DNA of 64,000 bases from Mesoflavibacter sp037029465 (lineage in GTDB: Bacteria; Bacteroidota; Bacteroidia; Flavobacteriales; Flavobacteriaceae). Both the position numbers and the translations under genes were made by a program. The notes below the pieces were generated by a model that was not told where the DNA came from, made no database searches, and saw nothing but the letters and a program-made list of their open reading frames with translations. Every line of letters begins with the position of its first letter. Position 1 is the first letter of the stretch. Below, in pieces: positions 24,777-33,702 of this stretch. The stretch lies in contig NZ_JAYMEM010000009.1 in NCBI RefSeq assembly GCF_037029465.1, positions 339,420 to 403,419 of the forward strand, given 5' to 3'.

Positions 24777-27395
24777 ATGATGAACACGATTAAAACAAAA
24801 TGCTTTTTAGCAGTTTCTTTTTTCTTTTCATTATCGTTTGTATTGGCCCAATCAACGATAAAAGGAAAAGTTAAAGACCTTAGCGGTACACCAATACCAG
24901 GTGTTAATGTAATTTTAGATGGAACAACCAAAGGATCTCAAACAGATTTTGAAGGTAATTACACGATTTCTAACGTAGAAAATGGTACTTACATTGTAAA
25001 AGCATCTTATTTAGGGTATGCATCTCAATCTAAAAATGTTTCAGTTAATAATGCAGATGTAACATTAAATTTTGATTTAGAAGAAGATACAGAATCTTTA
25101 GATGAAATTATTATAACAGGTGTTACTAATCCTAGATCAAAAATTGAATCTAGTGTATCTGTAACAAGTATGAAGCCTAAGGTTATTGCTCAGTCAGCGC
25201 CTCGCACAACTGCAGAAATTTTTAGAACGATACCTGGTATAAGATCAGAATCTTCTGGAGGAGAAGGTAACTCTAATATTGCTGTTCGTGGTGTACCAAT
25301 TTCTTCAGGTGGATCAAAATATGTCCAACTACAAGAAGATGGATTACCAGTGTTGTTATTTGGTGATATTTCTTTTGGTACCGCAGATATTTTTACAAGA
25401 TTTGATTCTAATGTAGCGCGTATAGAAGCAATAAGAGGTGGATCTGCATCTACATTAACATCAAATGGACCAGGTGGAATTATAAACATCATTAGTAAAA
25501 CCGGAAAAACAGAAGGTGGTAACTTAGCAACAACAGTTGGTTTAGATTATAATTCTTTTAGAGCAGATTTTGATTACGGTACTAAAGTAGGAGAAGACTT
25601 ATACTTGCATACAGGTGGTTTTTATCGTGTAGGAGAAGGTGTGAGAGAGACAGGTTTTACGGCTAATAATGGAGGTCAATTAAAATTAAGTTTAACAAAA
25701 GAATTTGAAAAAGGTCAAATTAGAGTTTATGCTAAATATTTAAATGATAAAGCTGCAGCTTACTTACCAATGCCAATGAAGGTAACAGGAACAAATAGTA
25801 ATCCAGATTGGAGTAATGCACCTAATTTTGATGCAACAACAGGATCTTTACACTCGTCAAATTTATTACAAACAGTAGGTTTAGGTGCAGACGGACAGTT
25901 AAGAAGAGGAGATGTAAGAGACGGTATGCATCCTAAATCTACATCTGTAGGTATGGAAGCAAAATTTGATATAGGTGAAGGTTGGAAAATTAAAAACAAC
26001 GCAAGATTTTCTGCAAATAGCGGAAGCTTTGTATCTCCATTTCCAGCAGAAGTTGCTTCAGCATCTTCAATAGCAGATAGTTTTGGAGCAGGATCAACAT
26101 TACAATTTGTAGATGGGACAGCAGTCCCTACGAACAGTTTAGTAGCTAGAATACATATGTTTGATGTAGAGTTAAACAACTTTAACAACTTTATGAATGA
26201 TTTTAAACTTCAAAAATCTTTTGAAGGTGTAGATTTAACTGTTGGTTACTTTAAATCTATACAAAATGTGTCAATGTCTTGGTTATGGAATTCTTATTTA
26301 CAAGAAGTTAATGATGATAACGCAAGATTAATAAATGCATTTGACGCATCAAATAATCCATTAAGTGAAAACGGATTGTATGCTTACGGAGTTCCGTTTT
26401 GGGGTAACTGTTGTACAAGAAACTACGATACACAATACAATGTTTCTGCACCATATGCTAACGTAACAGTAGAAGCTACAGATCAATTAACTTTTGATGC
26501 AAGTGCAAGGTATGATAAAGGTAGAGTAGATGGTTATTTTGCAGGCGCAGTAACAACTCAATTTGATGTTAATAATGATGGAGTTATTTCTGTACCAGAA
26601 CAAAGCGTAGCTGCAATAGATAATGCTAATGTAACACCGGTAGATTACGATTACGATTATTTTTCATACTCGATAGGAGCAAACTTCAAGATTAAAGAAA
26701 ACCAAGCAGTTTTTGCAAGATATAGTAAAGGTGCTTCAGCAAAAGCAGATAGAATTTTATTTTCTGGATTAAACTATACAGACGGAGATAGAATAAACGC
26801 TTTAGACTTTATTAGACAAGCAGAATTAGGTTTTAAACAAGGATTTAAAAACGGAGCTTTGTATGCAACTTTCTTTATGGCTAATACAGCCGAAGAAGGC
26901 GGTTTTGAGGCCTCTACAAATAGTATCATAGAAAATGATTATAAATCTAAGGGATTAGAAGTAGAAGGTTTTTACAACTTTAATAACTTTAACTTACGCG
27001 GTGCTGTAACTTACACAGATGCAGAAGTAGACTCTGGTGCTAACGAGGGTAACACACCAAGAAGACAACCAGATTTTATTTATAACATAATGCCATCTTA
27101 TAACTTTGGTCAAACAAAACAAAACTCTATAGGATTAAGCTTTACTGGTCAATCAGAAGCTTATGCACAGGATAATAACGAGTTAGTAATGCCAGGCTTT
27201 GTTATAGTAAGTGGTTTTGCTAACGTTAAGATTACAGATTCACTTTTTGCTAACATTTCTGCTAACAATATTTTTGATAGTATAGGTGTAACAGAGGTAG
27301 AAGAAGGAAGCATTGTAGAAAATCAAGACAACTATGTTAGAGCTAGACCTTTACCAGGAAGATCTATGACACTTGGTTTACAATATAAATTTTAA
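24777..27395 (+). CDS. TonB-dependent outer-membrane receptor of the sugar locus
   Basis: The 872-residue protein has a signal peptide ending SFVLAQ, a carboxypeptidase-regulatory-like domain (about 27-110: STIKGKVKDLSGTPIPGVNV, DFEGNYTISNVENGTY), a TonB-box region LDEIIITG, a plug domain (about 125-235) and a barrel ending in FNIFDS... RSMTLGLQYKF-type strands with terminal phenylalanine. No SusD partner follows, so it resembles SusD-independent receptors such as those of sucrose loci rather than a SusC. The loop near residue 597 reads DVNNDGVISVPE, an EF-hand-like calcium-binding pattern, and a CC pair occurs near residue 547. Two adjacent ATG codons open the gene; either could be used. Confidence 0.9.
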   Translation: MMNTIKTKCFLAVSFFFSLSFVLAQSTIKGKVKDLSGTPIPGVNVILDGTTKGSQTDFEGNYTISNVENGTYIVKASYLGYASQSKNVSVNNADVTLNFDLEEDTESLDEIIITGVTNPRSKIESSVSVTSMKPKVIAQSAPRTTAEIFRTIPGIRSESSGGEGNSNIAVRGVPISSGGSKYVQLQEDGLPVLLFGDISFGTADIFTRFDSNVARIEAIRGGSASTLTSNGPGGIINIISKTGKTEGGNLATTVGLDYNSFRADFDYGTKVGEDLYLHTGGFYRVGEGVRETGFTANNGGQLKLSLTKEFEKGQIRVYAKYLNDKAAAYLPMPMKVTGTNSNPDWSNAPNFDATTGSLHSSNLLQTVGLGADGQLRRGDVRDGMHPKSTSVGMEAKFDIGEGWKIKNNARFSANSGSFVSPFPAEVASASSIADSFGAGSTLQFVDGTAVPTNSLVARIHMFDVELNNFNNFMNDFKLQKSFEGVDLTVGYFKSIQNVSMSWLWNSYLQEVNDDNARLINAFDASNNPLSENGLYAYGVPFWGNCCTRNYDTQYNVSAPYANVTVEATDQLTFDASARYDKGRVDGYFAGAVTTQFDVNNDGVISVPEQSVAAIDNANVTPVDYDYDYFSYSIGANFKIKENQAVFARYSKGASAKADRILFSGLNYTDGDRINALDFIRQAELGFKQGFKNGALYATFFMANTAEEGGFEASTNSIIENDYKSKGLEVEGFYNFNNFNLRGAVTYTDAEVDSGANEGNTPRRQPDFIYNIMPSYNFGQTKQNSIGLSFTGQSEAYAQDNNELVMPGFVIVSGFANVKITDSLFANISANNIFDSIGVTEVEEGSIVENQDNYVRARPLPGRSMTLGLQYKF

Positions 27396-27417
27396 AATTT
27401 ATTTGATTTGATTGATA

Positions 27418-27455
27418 AAAATAGGTTGGTATTTAAAAAAGTATCAGCCTATTTT
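27418..27455 (+). terminator. Long intergenic hairpin between the receptor and glutaredoxin genes
   Basis: AAAATAGGTTGGTAT (27418-27432) pairs with GTATCAGCCTATTTT (27441-27455), allowing four G-T pairs, around an eight-base loop. The T run at the base is only four long, so it could be a weak terminator or an RNA-stability element that separates receptor from downstream expression. Confidence 0.5.
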
Positions 27456-27469
27456 AAATAAAGCTTACT

Positions 27470-27823
27470 GTGAAAACAATAATTCTAAATACTTTTTTTT
27501 CATTAATATTTCTTTTCAATACAAGTGTAATTGAAGATCAAAACCAATTTGAAAATAATAATATTCAAGATGTAATAATAGTTTATGGAAGTGATACTTG
27601 CCATTACTGTTTGGATACAAAAACATTTTTAAATAAAAACAATATTAAGTATACGTACTATGATATTGATAAAAATGAAAAAGCATTAAATGAAATGCTT
27701 AATAAACTAAGAGCAAAAAAAATAAGTGTTTCAGATTTAAAGATACCGGTAATAGATAAAAACGGAAACATCTTTACAAATAACATTAAGTTTGAAGATT
27801 TTTTAAATAAGATAAAAGAATAA
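27470..27823 (+). CDS. Exported or membrane-anchored glutaredoxin-like protein
   Basis: The 117-residue protein starts at a GTG 74 bases after the receptor stop. A hydrophobic N-terminus (residues about 3-19, TIILNTFFSLIFLF) is followed by a glutaredoxin-like fold with the redox motif CHYC (DTCHYCLDTKTFL, about 42-51), the cis-proline segment DLKIPVIDKNG and a final helix. A thiol-disulfide role outside the cytoplasm is inferred, since the signal-like segment precedes the domain. Its presence in a sugar-uptake operon is unexpected. It might service cysteines of the receptor (which has a CC pair), but that is speculation. Confidence 0.7.
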   Translation: MKTIILNTFFSLIFLFNTSVIEDQNQFENNNIQDVIIVYGSDTCHYCLDTKTFLNKNNIKYTYYDIDKNEKALNEMLNKLRAKKISVSDLKIPVIDKNGNIFTNNIKFEDFLNKIKE

Positions 27824-27828
27824 ACGTA

Positions 27829-29127
27829 ATGCTAAAAAAACCAAAATTAAGTTTCTGGCAAATACTAAATATGAATGTTGGGTTTTTCGGAATCCAATAC
27901 AGTTTTGGTTTACAACAAAGCGCAGTTACACCTATTTACGATTTTCTAGGAGCAAGTCCTGATCAAATCCCAATACTACATTTAGCAGGACCGGTTACAG
28001 GTTTAATTGTACAACCATTAGTTGGTGCTTTAAGTGACAAGACTTGGCATCCTAAGTTAGGTAGACGTAAGCCTTTCTTTTTAATAGGAGCAATATTATG
28101 TAGTATAGCTTTGTTAGCTTTTCCGTTTAGTAGTTCATTATGGATGGCTGCTAGTTTGTTATGGATTTTAGACGCAGGTAATAATACTGCTATGGAGCCT
28201 TACCGTGCTTTGATTGCAGATAAATTAAGCGAAGAGCAACAACCACTTGGTTTTCAAATGCAAAGCTTTTTTACAGGATTTGGACAGACATTAGCTAATT
28301 TATCTTTATTTATTTTTCCTTTAATTATAGTTGGTACCACAGGTTCATTACCTTCATGGGTCTATGCATCTTTCTTTTTAGGATCTATATGTTCTATCGG
28401 ATCTATTTTGTGGAGTATGAGTAAGACTAAAGAAGATCCACCAACAAAAGAAGAGTTAGAGTTAATAAGAAGCAATGATAAAGGAATTTTTCATCCATTA
28501 TTAGAGATAATAGAAGCTATCAAAGATATGCCAAAAGTAATGTGGCAATTAGCTTTAGTATATCTATTTCAGTGGTATGCATTATTTTGTTATTGGCAAA
28601 ACTCTTCAAAAAGTGTAGCGCTTTCTGTGTGGAATGCTACACCAAGTTCTAATCCAGATGCATATGCAGAAGCAGTTGGTTGGACAGGATTAATCAACGG
28701 TTGGTATAATATTATAACATTTTTAGTTGCTTTTGGTTTAGTATATCTAACAAAAAAAATAAAACCAAAACATGTACATGCTATCTGTTTACTTGTAGCA
28801 GCAGTTGGTTTTTTTGCATTTCCAATTATAGAAAATAAAAATTTATTGTTTGTGGCAATAACAGGATTTGGTATTGGCTGGGCAAGTATGATGGGTATTC
28901 CTTATTTAATTGTTGTATCAGACATACCAAAAGAAAGATACGGAGTTTATATGGGAATTATCAATATGATGATAGTTATACCAATGATTATTCAAACATT
29001 GTCGTTTGGATACATACTTAAACACTTTTTAGGTAATGATCCAAGAAACGCAATAACTTTTGCAGCAGTATTATTGGTTATCAGTGCTGCACTAACATTA
29101 ATTATTAAAACAAAAAATAAAGCTTAA
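27829..29127 (+). CDS. MFS / GPH-type sugar transporter
   Basis: The 432-residue inner-membrane protein has twelve predicted helices. Conserved features are FGIQYSFGLQQSAVTPIY at the first helix, LAGPVTGLIVQPLVGALSD and the loop KLGRRKPFF, which together resemble bacterial relatives of sucrose:proton symporters and maltose transporters of the MFS. It starts five bases after the glutaredoxin gene and ends three bases before the glycosidase gene, so a sugar taken up through the receptor is delivered intact to the cytoplasm. Substrate inferred from neighbours, not from residues. Confidence 0.88.
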   Translation: MLKKPKLSFWQILNMNVGFFGIQYSFGLQQSAVTPIYDFLGASPDQIPILHLAGPVTGLIVQPLVGALSDKTWHPKLGRRKPFFLIGAILCSIALLAFPFSSSLWMAASLLWILDAGNNTAMEPYRALIADKLSEEQQPLGFQMQSFFTGFGQTLANLSLFIFPLIIVGTTGSLPSWVYASFFLGSICSIGSILWSMSKTKEDPPTKEELELIRSNDKGIFHPLLEIIEAIKDMPKVMWQLALVYLFQWYALFCYWQNSSKSVALSVWNATPSSNPDAYAEAVGWTGLINGWYNIITFLVAFGLVYLTKKIKPKHVHAICLLVAAVGFFAFPIIENKNLLFVAITGFGIGWASMMGIPYLIVVSDIPKERYGVYMGIINMMIVIPMIIQTLSFGYILKHFLGNDPRNAITFAAVLLVISAALTLIIKTKNKA

Positions 29128-29130
29128 TAT

Positions 29131-30294
29131 ATGCACTACGAAAAGTCCATAGAGTTACTTTTAAAATGCAGTACAGAAAAAGGATTTGTTGCAAGCGCTC
29201 AAGATATTTCAAATTATAAACGTGTTTGGGCTAGAGATGGAGTAATATGTGGCTTATCTGCTTTAGCTTCTGGACATAGAGAGTTAATAAAAACATTTAA
29301 AAACACATTACTTACACTAGCAAAGCATCAACACGAAGTAGGTACAATACCATCTAATGTAGGTGTTTCAGAAAAAGATGAATCTGTAAGTTATGGTGGA
29401 TTGGCAGGTCGTGTAGATGCTGCTACTTGGTTTGTAATTGGTGTTTGCCAATACGCTAACTATACTAATGATTTTGCTTTTTTTAATGATTTAAAATCAA
29501 AAATATACAAAGTATTACAGCTTTTAAATGCTTGGGAATTTAATAATAAACACCTAATGTATATTCCGTTATCGGGTAATTGGGCTGACGAATATATTAC
29601 CGACGGATATGTCTTATACGACCAACTATTAAGGTATTGGGCAATACAATCTTTTAATTATTTAGAAAACGATCAAAGCTTAAGTAATAAGCTTATTCAA
29701 ATAAAAAATCAAATTAAAGCAAACTTTTTTCCTAATTCTAATAAAGAAAAATTTCATGATCGTGCCTATAATGCAATAAAGATAGATTCATTTTTACCAT
29801 GTTCATTTTCTCCATCAGGATATAAAACTAACTACGATGCATTTGCAAATGCATTACTGTTAATTTTAGATTTTGGAGATAAAAAATTTAAAAACAAACT
29901 AATAGATTACAGTTTAGAATTAGCAGAATCTACAAAATTAGGTTTGCTACCTGCTTTTTGGCCAATTATAAAACCAAACGATCAACATTGGGATTTGCTT
30001 AAAGACAACTGTAAATATGAATTTAGAAATTACCCATACGAGTTTCATAACGGTGGTAGTTGGGCAATGGTTAATGGTTTTTTTGGATTAGGACTCCTTA
30101 AACAAGGAAAAACAGAACAAGCAAAAAAAATACTTAAAAATATAGATAAAGTTAATCAAGTTGAAGATTATAAGTTTTACGAAAACTTTAATACTAAAAC
30201 AACAGAACCTAACGGAGTGCCTTATTGCGCATGGAGCGCAGCAGCATCTGTATTACTTACTCAATCTATAAAACAACAAATAAAATTTATTTAA
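29131..30294 (+). CDS. Cytoplasmic six-hairpin glycosidase, invertase-like (GH100-like) candidate
   Basis: The 387-residue protein has no signal peptide and belongs to the (alpha/alpha)6 six-hairpin glycosidases. Its motif order resembles GH100 neutral invertases and amylo-alpha-1,6-glucosidases: RVWARDGVICGLSAL (about 31), GRVDAATWFVIGVCQY (about 94), GNWADEYITDGYVLYDQLL (about 149), FHNGGSWAMVNGFFGLG (about 306) and CAWSAAASVLL (about 366). The aspartates in WARDG and NWADE are candidate catalytic acids. Together with the fructokinase that follows two bases later this suggests cleavage of sucrose to glucose and fructose. The family call is from memory of motifs and should be tested. Confidence 0.65.
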   Translation: MHYEKSIELLLKCSTEKGFVASAQDISNYKRVWARDGVICGLSALASGHRELIKTFKNTLLTLAKHQHEVGTIPSNVGVSEKDESVSYGGLAGRVDAATWFVIGVCQYANYTNDFAFFNDLKSKIYKVLQLLNAWEFNNKHLMYIPLSGNWADEYITDGYVLYDQLLRYWAIQSFNYLENDQSLSNKLIQIKNQIKANFFPNSNKEKFHDRAYNAIKIDSFLPCSFSPSGYKTNYDAFANALLLILDFGDKKFKNKLIDYSLELAESTKLGLLPAFWPIIKPNDQHWDLLKDNCKYEFRNYPYEFHNGGSWAMVNGFFGLGLLKQGKTEQAKKILKNIDKVNQVEDYKFYENFNTKTTEPNGVPYCAWSAAASVLLTQSIKQQIKFI

Positions 30295-30295
30295 A

Positions 30296-31207
30296 TTGAA
30301 AACTATAGATATTTTATGCGTTGGTGAAGTATTGTTAGATTTTATTGGAGAAGAAGCTAATAAAACAGTACAAACAACAAGCGCATATAAAAGATACTTA
30401 GGAGGATCTCCTACAAATGTTGCAGTAAATGCAGTAAAGCTTGGCTTAAAATCTGCATTAGTTGCTACTTGTGGTAATGATGGATTAGGACGTTTTGTAG
30501 AAGATAAATTAACCAAAAGCAATGTAGATGTAAGTGCACTAAATAAAACTGAAAAGTATCCAACATCTATCATTTTAGTGTCAAAATCTACAGAAACTCC
30601 AGATTTTTTACCATTTAGACAAGCAGATTTTCATATAAATGAAAGTCAAATTTCAGAACAATTAATAGAGTCGTCAAAAATTTACCATACAACTTGTTTT
30701 GCGTTAAGTAAAAATCCGGCAAGAACAACAATTCTAAATAAAGCAAAAAAAGCAAAAGAAAAAGGATTGTCACTTAGTATAGATATAAATTATTCTGAAA
30801 AAATTTGGCCAAACACAGAAGAGGCAATTTCTGTAATTAAAGAATATTTAAAATTAGATCCTTTAGTAAAATTAAGTTTAGATGATTGTAAGCGATTATT
30901 TAAAGAAGATAAAAAAGACCAATTTATTTTTGATTATTTTCATTCTTTAGGTGCATCAGTAGTATGTTTAACAAAAGGAAGTGAAGGAGTTGTGGTATCT
31001 GATAAGTCTGGAGAGTTAGTAGAAAAAGCAAGCTTAAAAATAGAAAATATTAAAGACGCAACAGGTGCTGGTGATGCTTTTTGGACAGGTTTTTTATATA
31101 GTCAACTAAATAATAAAAATTTAGAAGATAGTGTTGATTTTGCTCAAAAAATAGCAAAACAAAAACTTCAACACGTTGGAGGTTTACCTAATCATGTTAA
31201 GTTTTAA
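30296..31207 (+). CDS. PfkB-family sugar kinase, probable fructokinase
   Basis: The 303-residue ribokinase-fold kinase starts at a TTG two bases after the glycosidase stop. It has the substrate-binding start LCVGEVLLDFIGEE, the glycine-rich GGSPTNVAVNAVKLGL (about 36) and the C-terminal ATP/anion-hole signature DATGAGDAFWTGFL (about 255, catalytic Asp in GAGD). Fructokinase is the most likely activity given PfkB motifs and the preceding invertase-like gene; 2-keto-gluconate or ribose kinases share the fold. Last gene of the operon, closed by a terminator. Confidence 0.85.
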   Translation: MKTIDILCVGEVLLDFIGEEANKTVQTTSAYKRYLGGSPTNVAVNAVKLGLKSALVATCGNDGLGRFVEDKLTKSNVDVSALNKTEKYPTSIILVSKSTETPDFLPFRQADFHINESQISEQLIESSKIYHTTCFALSKNPARTTILNKAKKAKEKGLSLSIDINYSEKIWPNTEEAISVIKEYLKLDPLVKLSLDDCKRLFKEDKKDQFIFDYFHSLGASVVCLTKGSEGVVVSDKSGELVEKASLKIENIKDATGAGDAFWTGFLYSQLNNKNLEDSVDFAQKIAKQKLQHVGGLPNHVKF

Positions 31208-31230
31208 AAAAAATATTCATAAATTTATGA

Positions 31231-31259
31231 AAAGCTACCTATTAAAGGTGGCTTTTTTT
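31231..31259 (+). terminator. Terminator of the sugar operon
   Basis: AAAGCTACCT (31231-31240) pairs with AGGTGGCTTT (31246-31255, one G-T pair) around attaa, followed by T residues. Confidence 0.85.
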
Positions 31260-31292
31260 ATACACTAATTTTAAGCAAACAATTATATAGCT

Positions 31293-31300
31293 TACATTTG
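31293..31300 (+). promoter_or_regulatory. -7 promoter element of the malic enzyme gene
   Basis: TACATTTG matches TAnnTTTG, 53 bases before the ATG. Confidence 0.5.
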
Positions 31301-31353
31301 TAATTCAATTTAAACTTAAAAAAATTCCGCGTAAGCAGAAACATTATATCCTT

Positions 31354-33651
31354 ATGAGTAAACAAAGTAGACGTCGCGAAGCTTTAGTATATCATGCAAA
31401 GCCAACTCCAGGAAAAATAAAAGTAGTACCAACAAAAAAATATGCAACACAAAGAGATTTGTCTCTTGCATATTCACCAGGTGTTGCAGAGCCTTGTTTA
31501 GAAATAGAAAAAGATAAAAATAATGCCTATAAATATACTTCTAAAGGAAATTTAGTAGCAGTAATATCTAACGGGACAGCAGTTTTAGGATTAGGAGATA
31601 TTGGTCCAGAAGCTTCAAAACCAGTAATGGAAGGTAAAGGTTTATTATTTAAAATCTTTGCAGATATTGACGTATTTGATATAGAAGTTGATACAAAAAA
31701 TGTAGAAGAATTTATCCAAACCGTAAAAAATATAGCTCCAACCTTTGGAGGGATTAATTTAGAAGATATTAAAGCGCCAGAAGCTTTTGAAATAGAGCGT
31801 AGATTAAAAGAAGAACTGGATATTCCAGTAATGCATGATGACCAACATGGTACTGCTATTATATCTGCAGCAGCATTATTAAATGCTTTAGAATTAGCAG
31901 AAAAAAAGATAGATGAAGTGAAAATTGTAGTAAGTGGTGCAGGTGCTGCTGCTATCTCATGTACAAGACTATATCAAGCTTTTGGAGCAAAACGCGAAAA
32001 CATTGTCATGTTAGACAGTAAAGGTGTAATTAGAAGCGATAGGGATAACTTAACAGCTCAAAAAGCAGAGTTTGCAACCGATAGAAAAATAAATACATTA
32101 GAAGAAGCAATGCAAGATGCAGATGTCTTTATTGGCTTATCAACGTCAGATATTGTAAATCAAGATATGTTACGTTCAATGTCTGTAAACCCTATTGTAT
32201 TTGCTATGGCAAATCCAGATCCAGAAATAGCCTATGATTTAGCAATAGCAACTAGAGAAGATATTATAATGGCTACAGGACGTAGTGATCATCCTAACCA
32301 AGTAAATAACGTATTAGGTTTCCCATTTATTTTTAGAGGTGCTTTAGATGTTCGAGCAACAAAAATTAACGAAGCTATGAAAATGGCAGCAGTTAAAGCT
32401 TTAGCAGATTTAGCTAAAGAACCTGTGCCAGAACAAGTAAATATAGCTTATGGCGAAACACGTTTAGCATTTGGTAAAGATTATATTATACCAAAACCAT
32501 TTGACCCAAGATTAATTTCTGAAGTACCACCAGCAGTAGCAAAAGCAGCTATGGAAAGTGGCGTAGCAAAAGAACCAATTGAAGATTGGGAAAAATATAA
32601 AGACGAATTAATGCAACGTCTTGGATCTGATAACAAATTAATGCGATTATTATTTAATCGTGCTAAGATGAATCCAAAGCGTGTTGTATTTGCAGAAGCA
32701 GATCAGTTAGACGTACTAAAAGCAGCTCAAGTTGTATATGAAGAAGGTATTGCACATCCAATTTTGTTAGGTCGTCAAGAAGAAATAGAGCGTCTTAAAG
32801 AAGAAATAGAGTTTGATGCAGAAGTGCCTATTATAGACCCAAAATCAGATGAGCAGTTAGAGCAAAAAAATAAATATGCTCAAGTCTATTGGGAACAACG
32901 TCAAAGACGTGGCGTAACTCTTTTTAATGCACAAAAGATTATGCGAGAGCGTAATTATTTTGCAGCTATGATGGTTAATGAAGGTGATGCAGATGCTGTA
33001 ATTACTGGATATTCTCGTAATTATCCTTCAGTAGTAAAACCAATGTTAGAATTATTTGGACTTGCGCCAGGTTCTTCAAGAATTGCTACCACAAATTTAA
33101 TGATGACGCAACGCGGACCAATGTTTTTAAGTGACACCGCAATCAACGTAGATCCTTCTGCTAAAGATTTAGCAAGAATAGCTCAAATGACAGCCAAAAC
33201 TATGAAAATGTTTGGTTTAGAGCCTGTAATGGCAATGACTTCATATTCTAATTTTGGTTCTTCGACAAATCCAAGAGCTTCAAAAGTTAGAGAAGCAGTT
33301 GGGTATTTACACAGAGCATATCCAGATTTAATAGTTGATGGCGAGCTGCAAACAGATTTTGCGCTTAATAGCCAAATGCTTCAAGATATATTTCCGTTTT
33401 CAAAATTAGCAGGAAAAAAGGTTAATGCATTAATATTTCCAAATTTAGATGCGGCTAATATTACTTATAAACTTTTAAAAGAATTAAATAAAGCAGACTC
33501 TATTGGACCAATAATGATGGGTATGAAAAAACCTGTTCATATCCTTCAATTAGACGCTAGTGTTGACGAAATAGTTAGCATGGCTGCTATTGCCGTAATA
33601 GATGCACAACAAAAGGAAAAATTAGAAGAAAGCCTAAGGAAAAAGAAGTAA
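31354..33651 (+). CDS. maeB: NADP-dependent malic enzyme with phosphotransacetylase-like domain
   Basis: The 765-residue protein decarboxylates malate to pyruvate. The N-terminal malic domain has RDLSLAYSPGVAEPCLEI and MHDDQHGTAIISAAALL; the NAD(P)-binding domain has KIVVSGAGAAAISCTRLY (about 190). From about residue 430 a phosphate acetyl/butyryltransferase-like domain follows, as in the MaeB type of hybrid enzymes, where it is regulatory rather than catalytic. Monocistronic with its own promoter. Sequence and length are ordinary for the family. Confidence 0.95.
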   Translation: MSKQSRRREALVYHAKPTPGKIKVVPTKKYATQRDLSLAYSPGVAEPCLEIEKDKNNAYKYTSKGNLVAVISNGTAVLGLGDIGPEASKPVMEGKGLLFKIFADIDVFDIEVDTKNVEEFIQTVKNIAPTFGGINLEDIKAPEAFEIERRLKEELDIPVMHDDQHGTAIISAAALLNALELAEKKIDEVKIVVSGAGAAAISCTRLYQAFGAKRENIVMLDSKGVIRSDRDNLTAQKAEFATDRKINTLEEAMQDADVFIGLSTSDIVNQDMLRSMSVNPIVFAMANPDPEIAYDLAIATREDIIMATGRSDHPNQVNNVLGFPFIFRGALDVRATKINEAMKMAAVKALADLAKEPVPEQVNIAYGETRLAFGKDYIIPKPFDPRLISEVPPAVAKAAMESGVAKEPIEDWEKYKDELMQRLGSDNKLMRLLFNRAKMNPKRVVFAEADQLDVLKAAQVVYEEGIAHPILLGRQEEIERLKEEIEFDAEVPIIDPKSDEQLEQKNKYAQVYWEQRQRRGVTLFNAQKIMRERNYFAAMMVNEGDADAVITGYSRNYPSVVKPMLELFGLAPGSSRIATTNLMMTQRGPMFLSDTAINVDPSAKDLARIAQMTAKTMKMFGLEPVMAMTSYSNFGSSTNPRASKVREAVGYLHRAYPDLIVDGELQTDFALNSQMLQDIFPFSKLAGKKVNALIFPNLDAANITYKLLKELNKADSIGPIMMGMKKPVHILQLDASVDEIVSMAAIAVIDAQQKEKLEESLRKKK

Positions 33652-33673
33652 TTTTTAGTACAAATAATTTTAT

Positions 33674-33681
33674 TACATTTG
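33674..33681 (+). promoter_or_regulatory. -7 promoter element of ruvA-sprA
   Basis: TACATTTG matches TAnnTTTG and lies 21 bases before the ruvA ATG, within the gap after maeB. Confidence 0.5.
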
Positions 33682-33702
33682 AGGGTTTAATAGGGCTATT
33701 TT

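Noticed and set aside
25760..26188. 142-codon minus-strand frame inside the TonB receptor
   Set aside because: Antisense shadow of a well-supported receptor gene; no independent signals.
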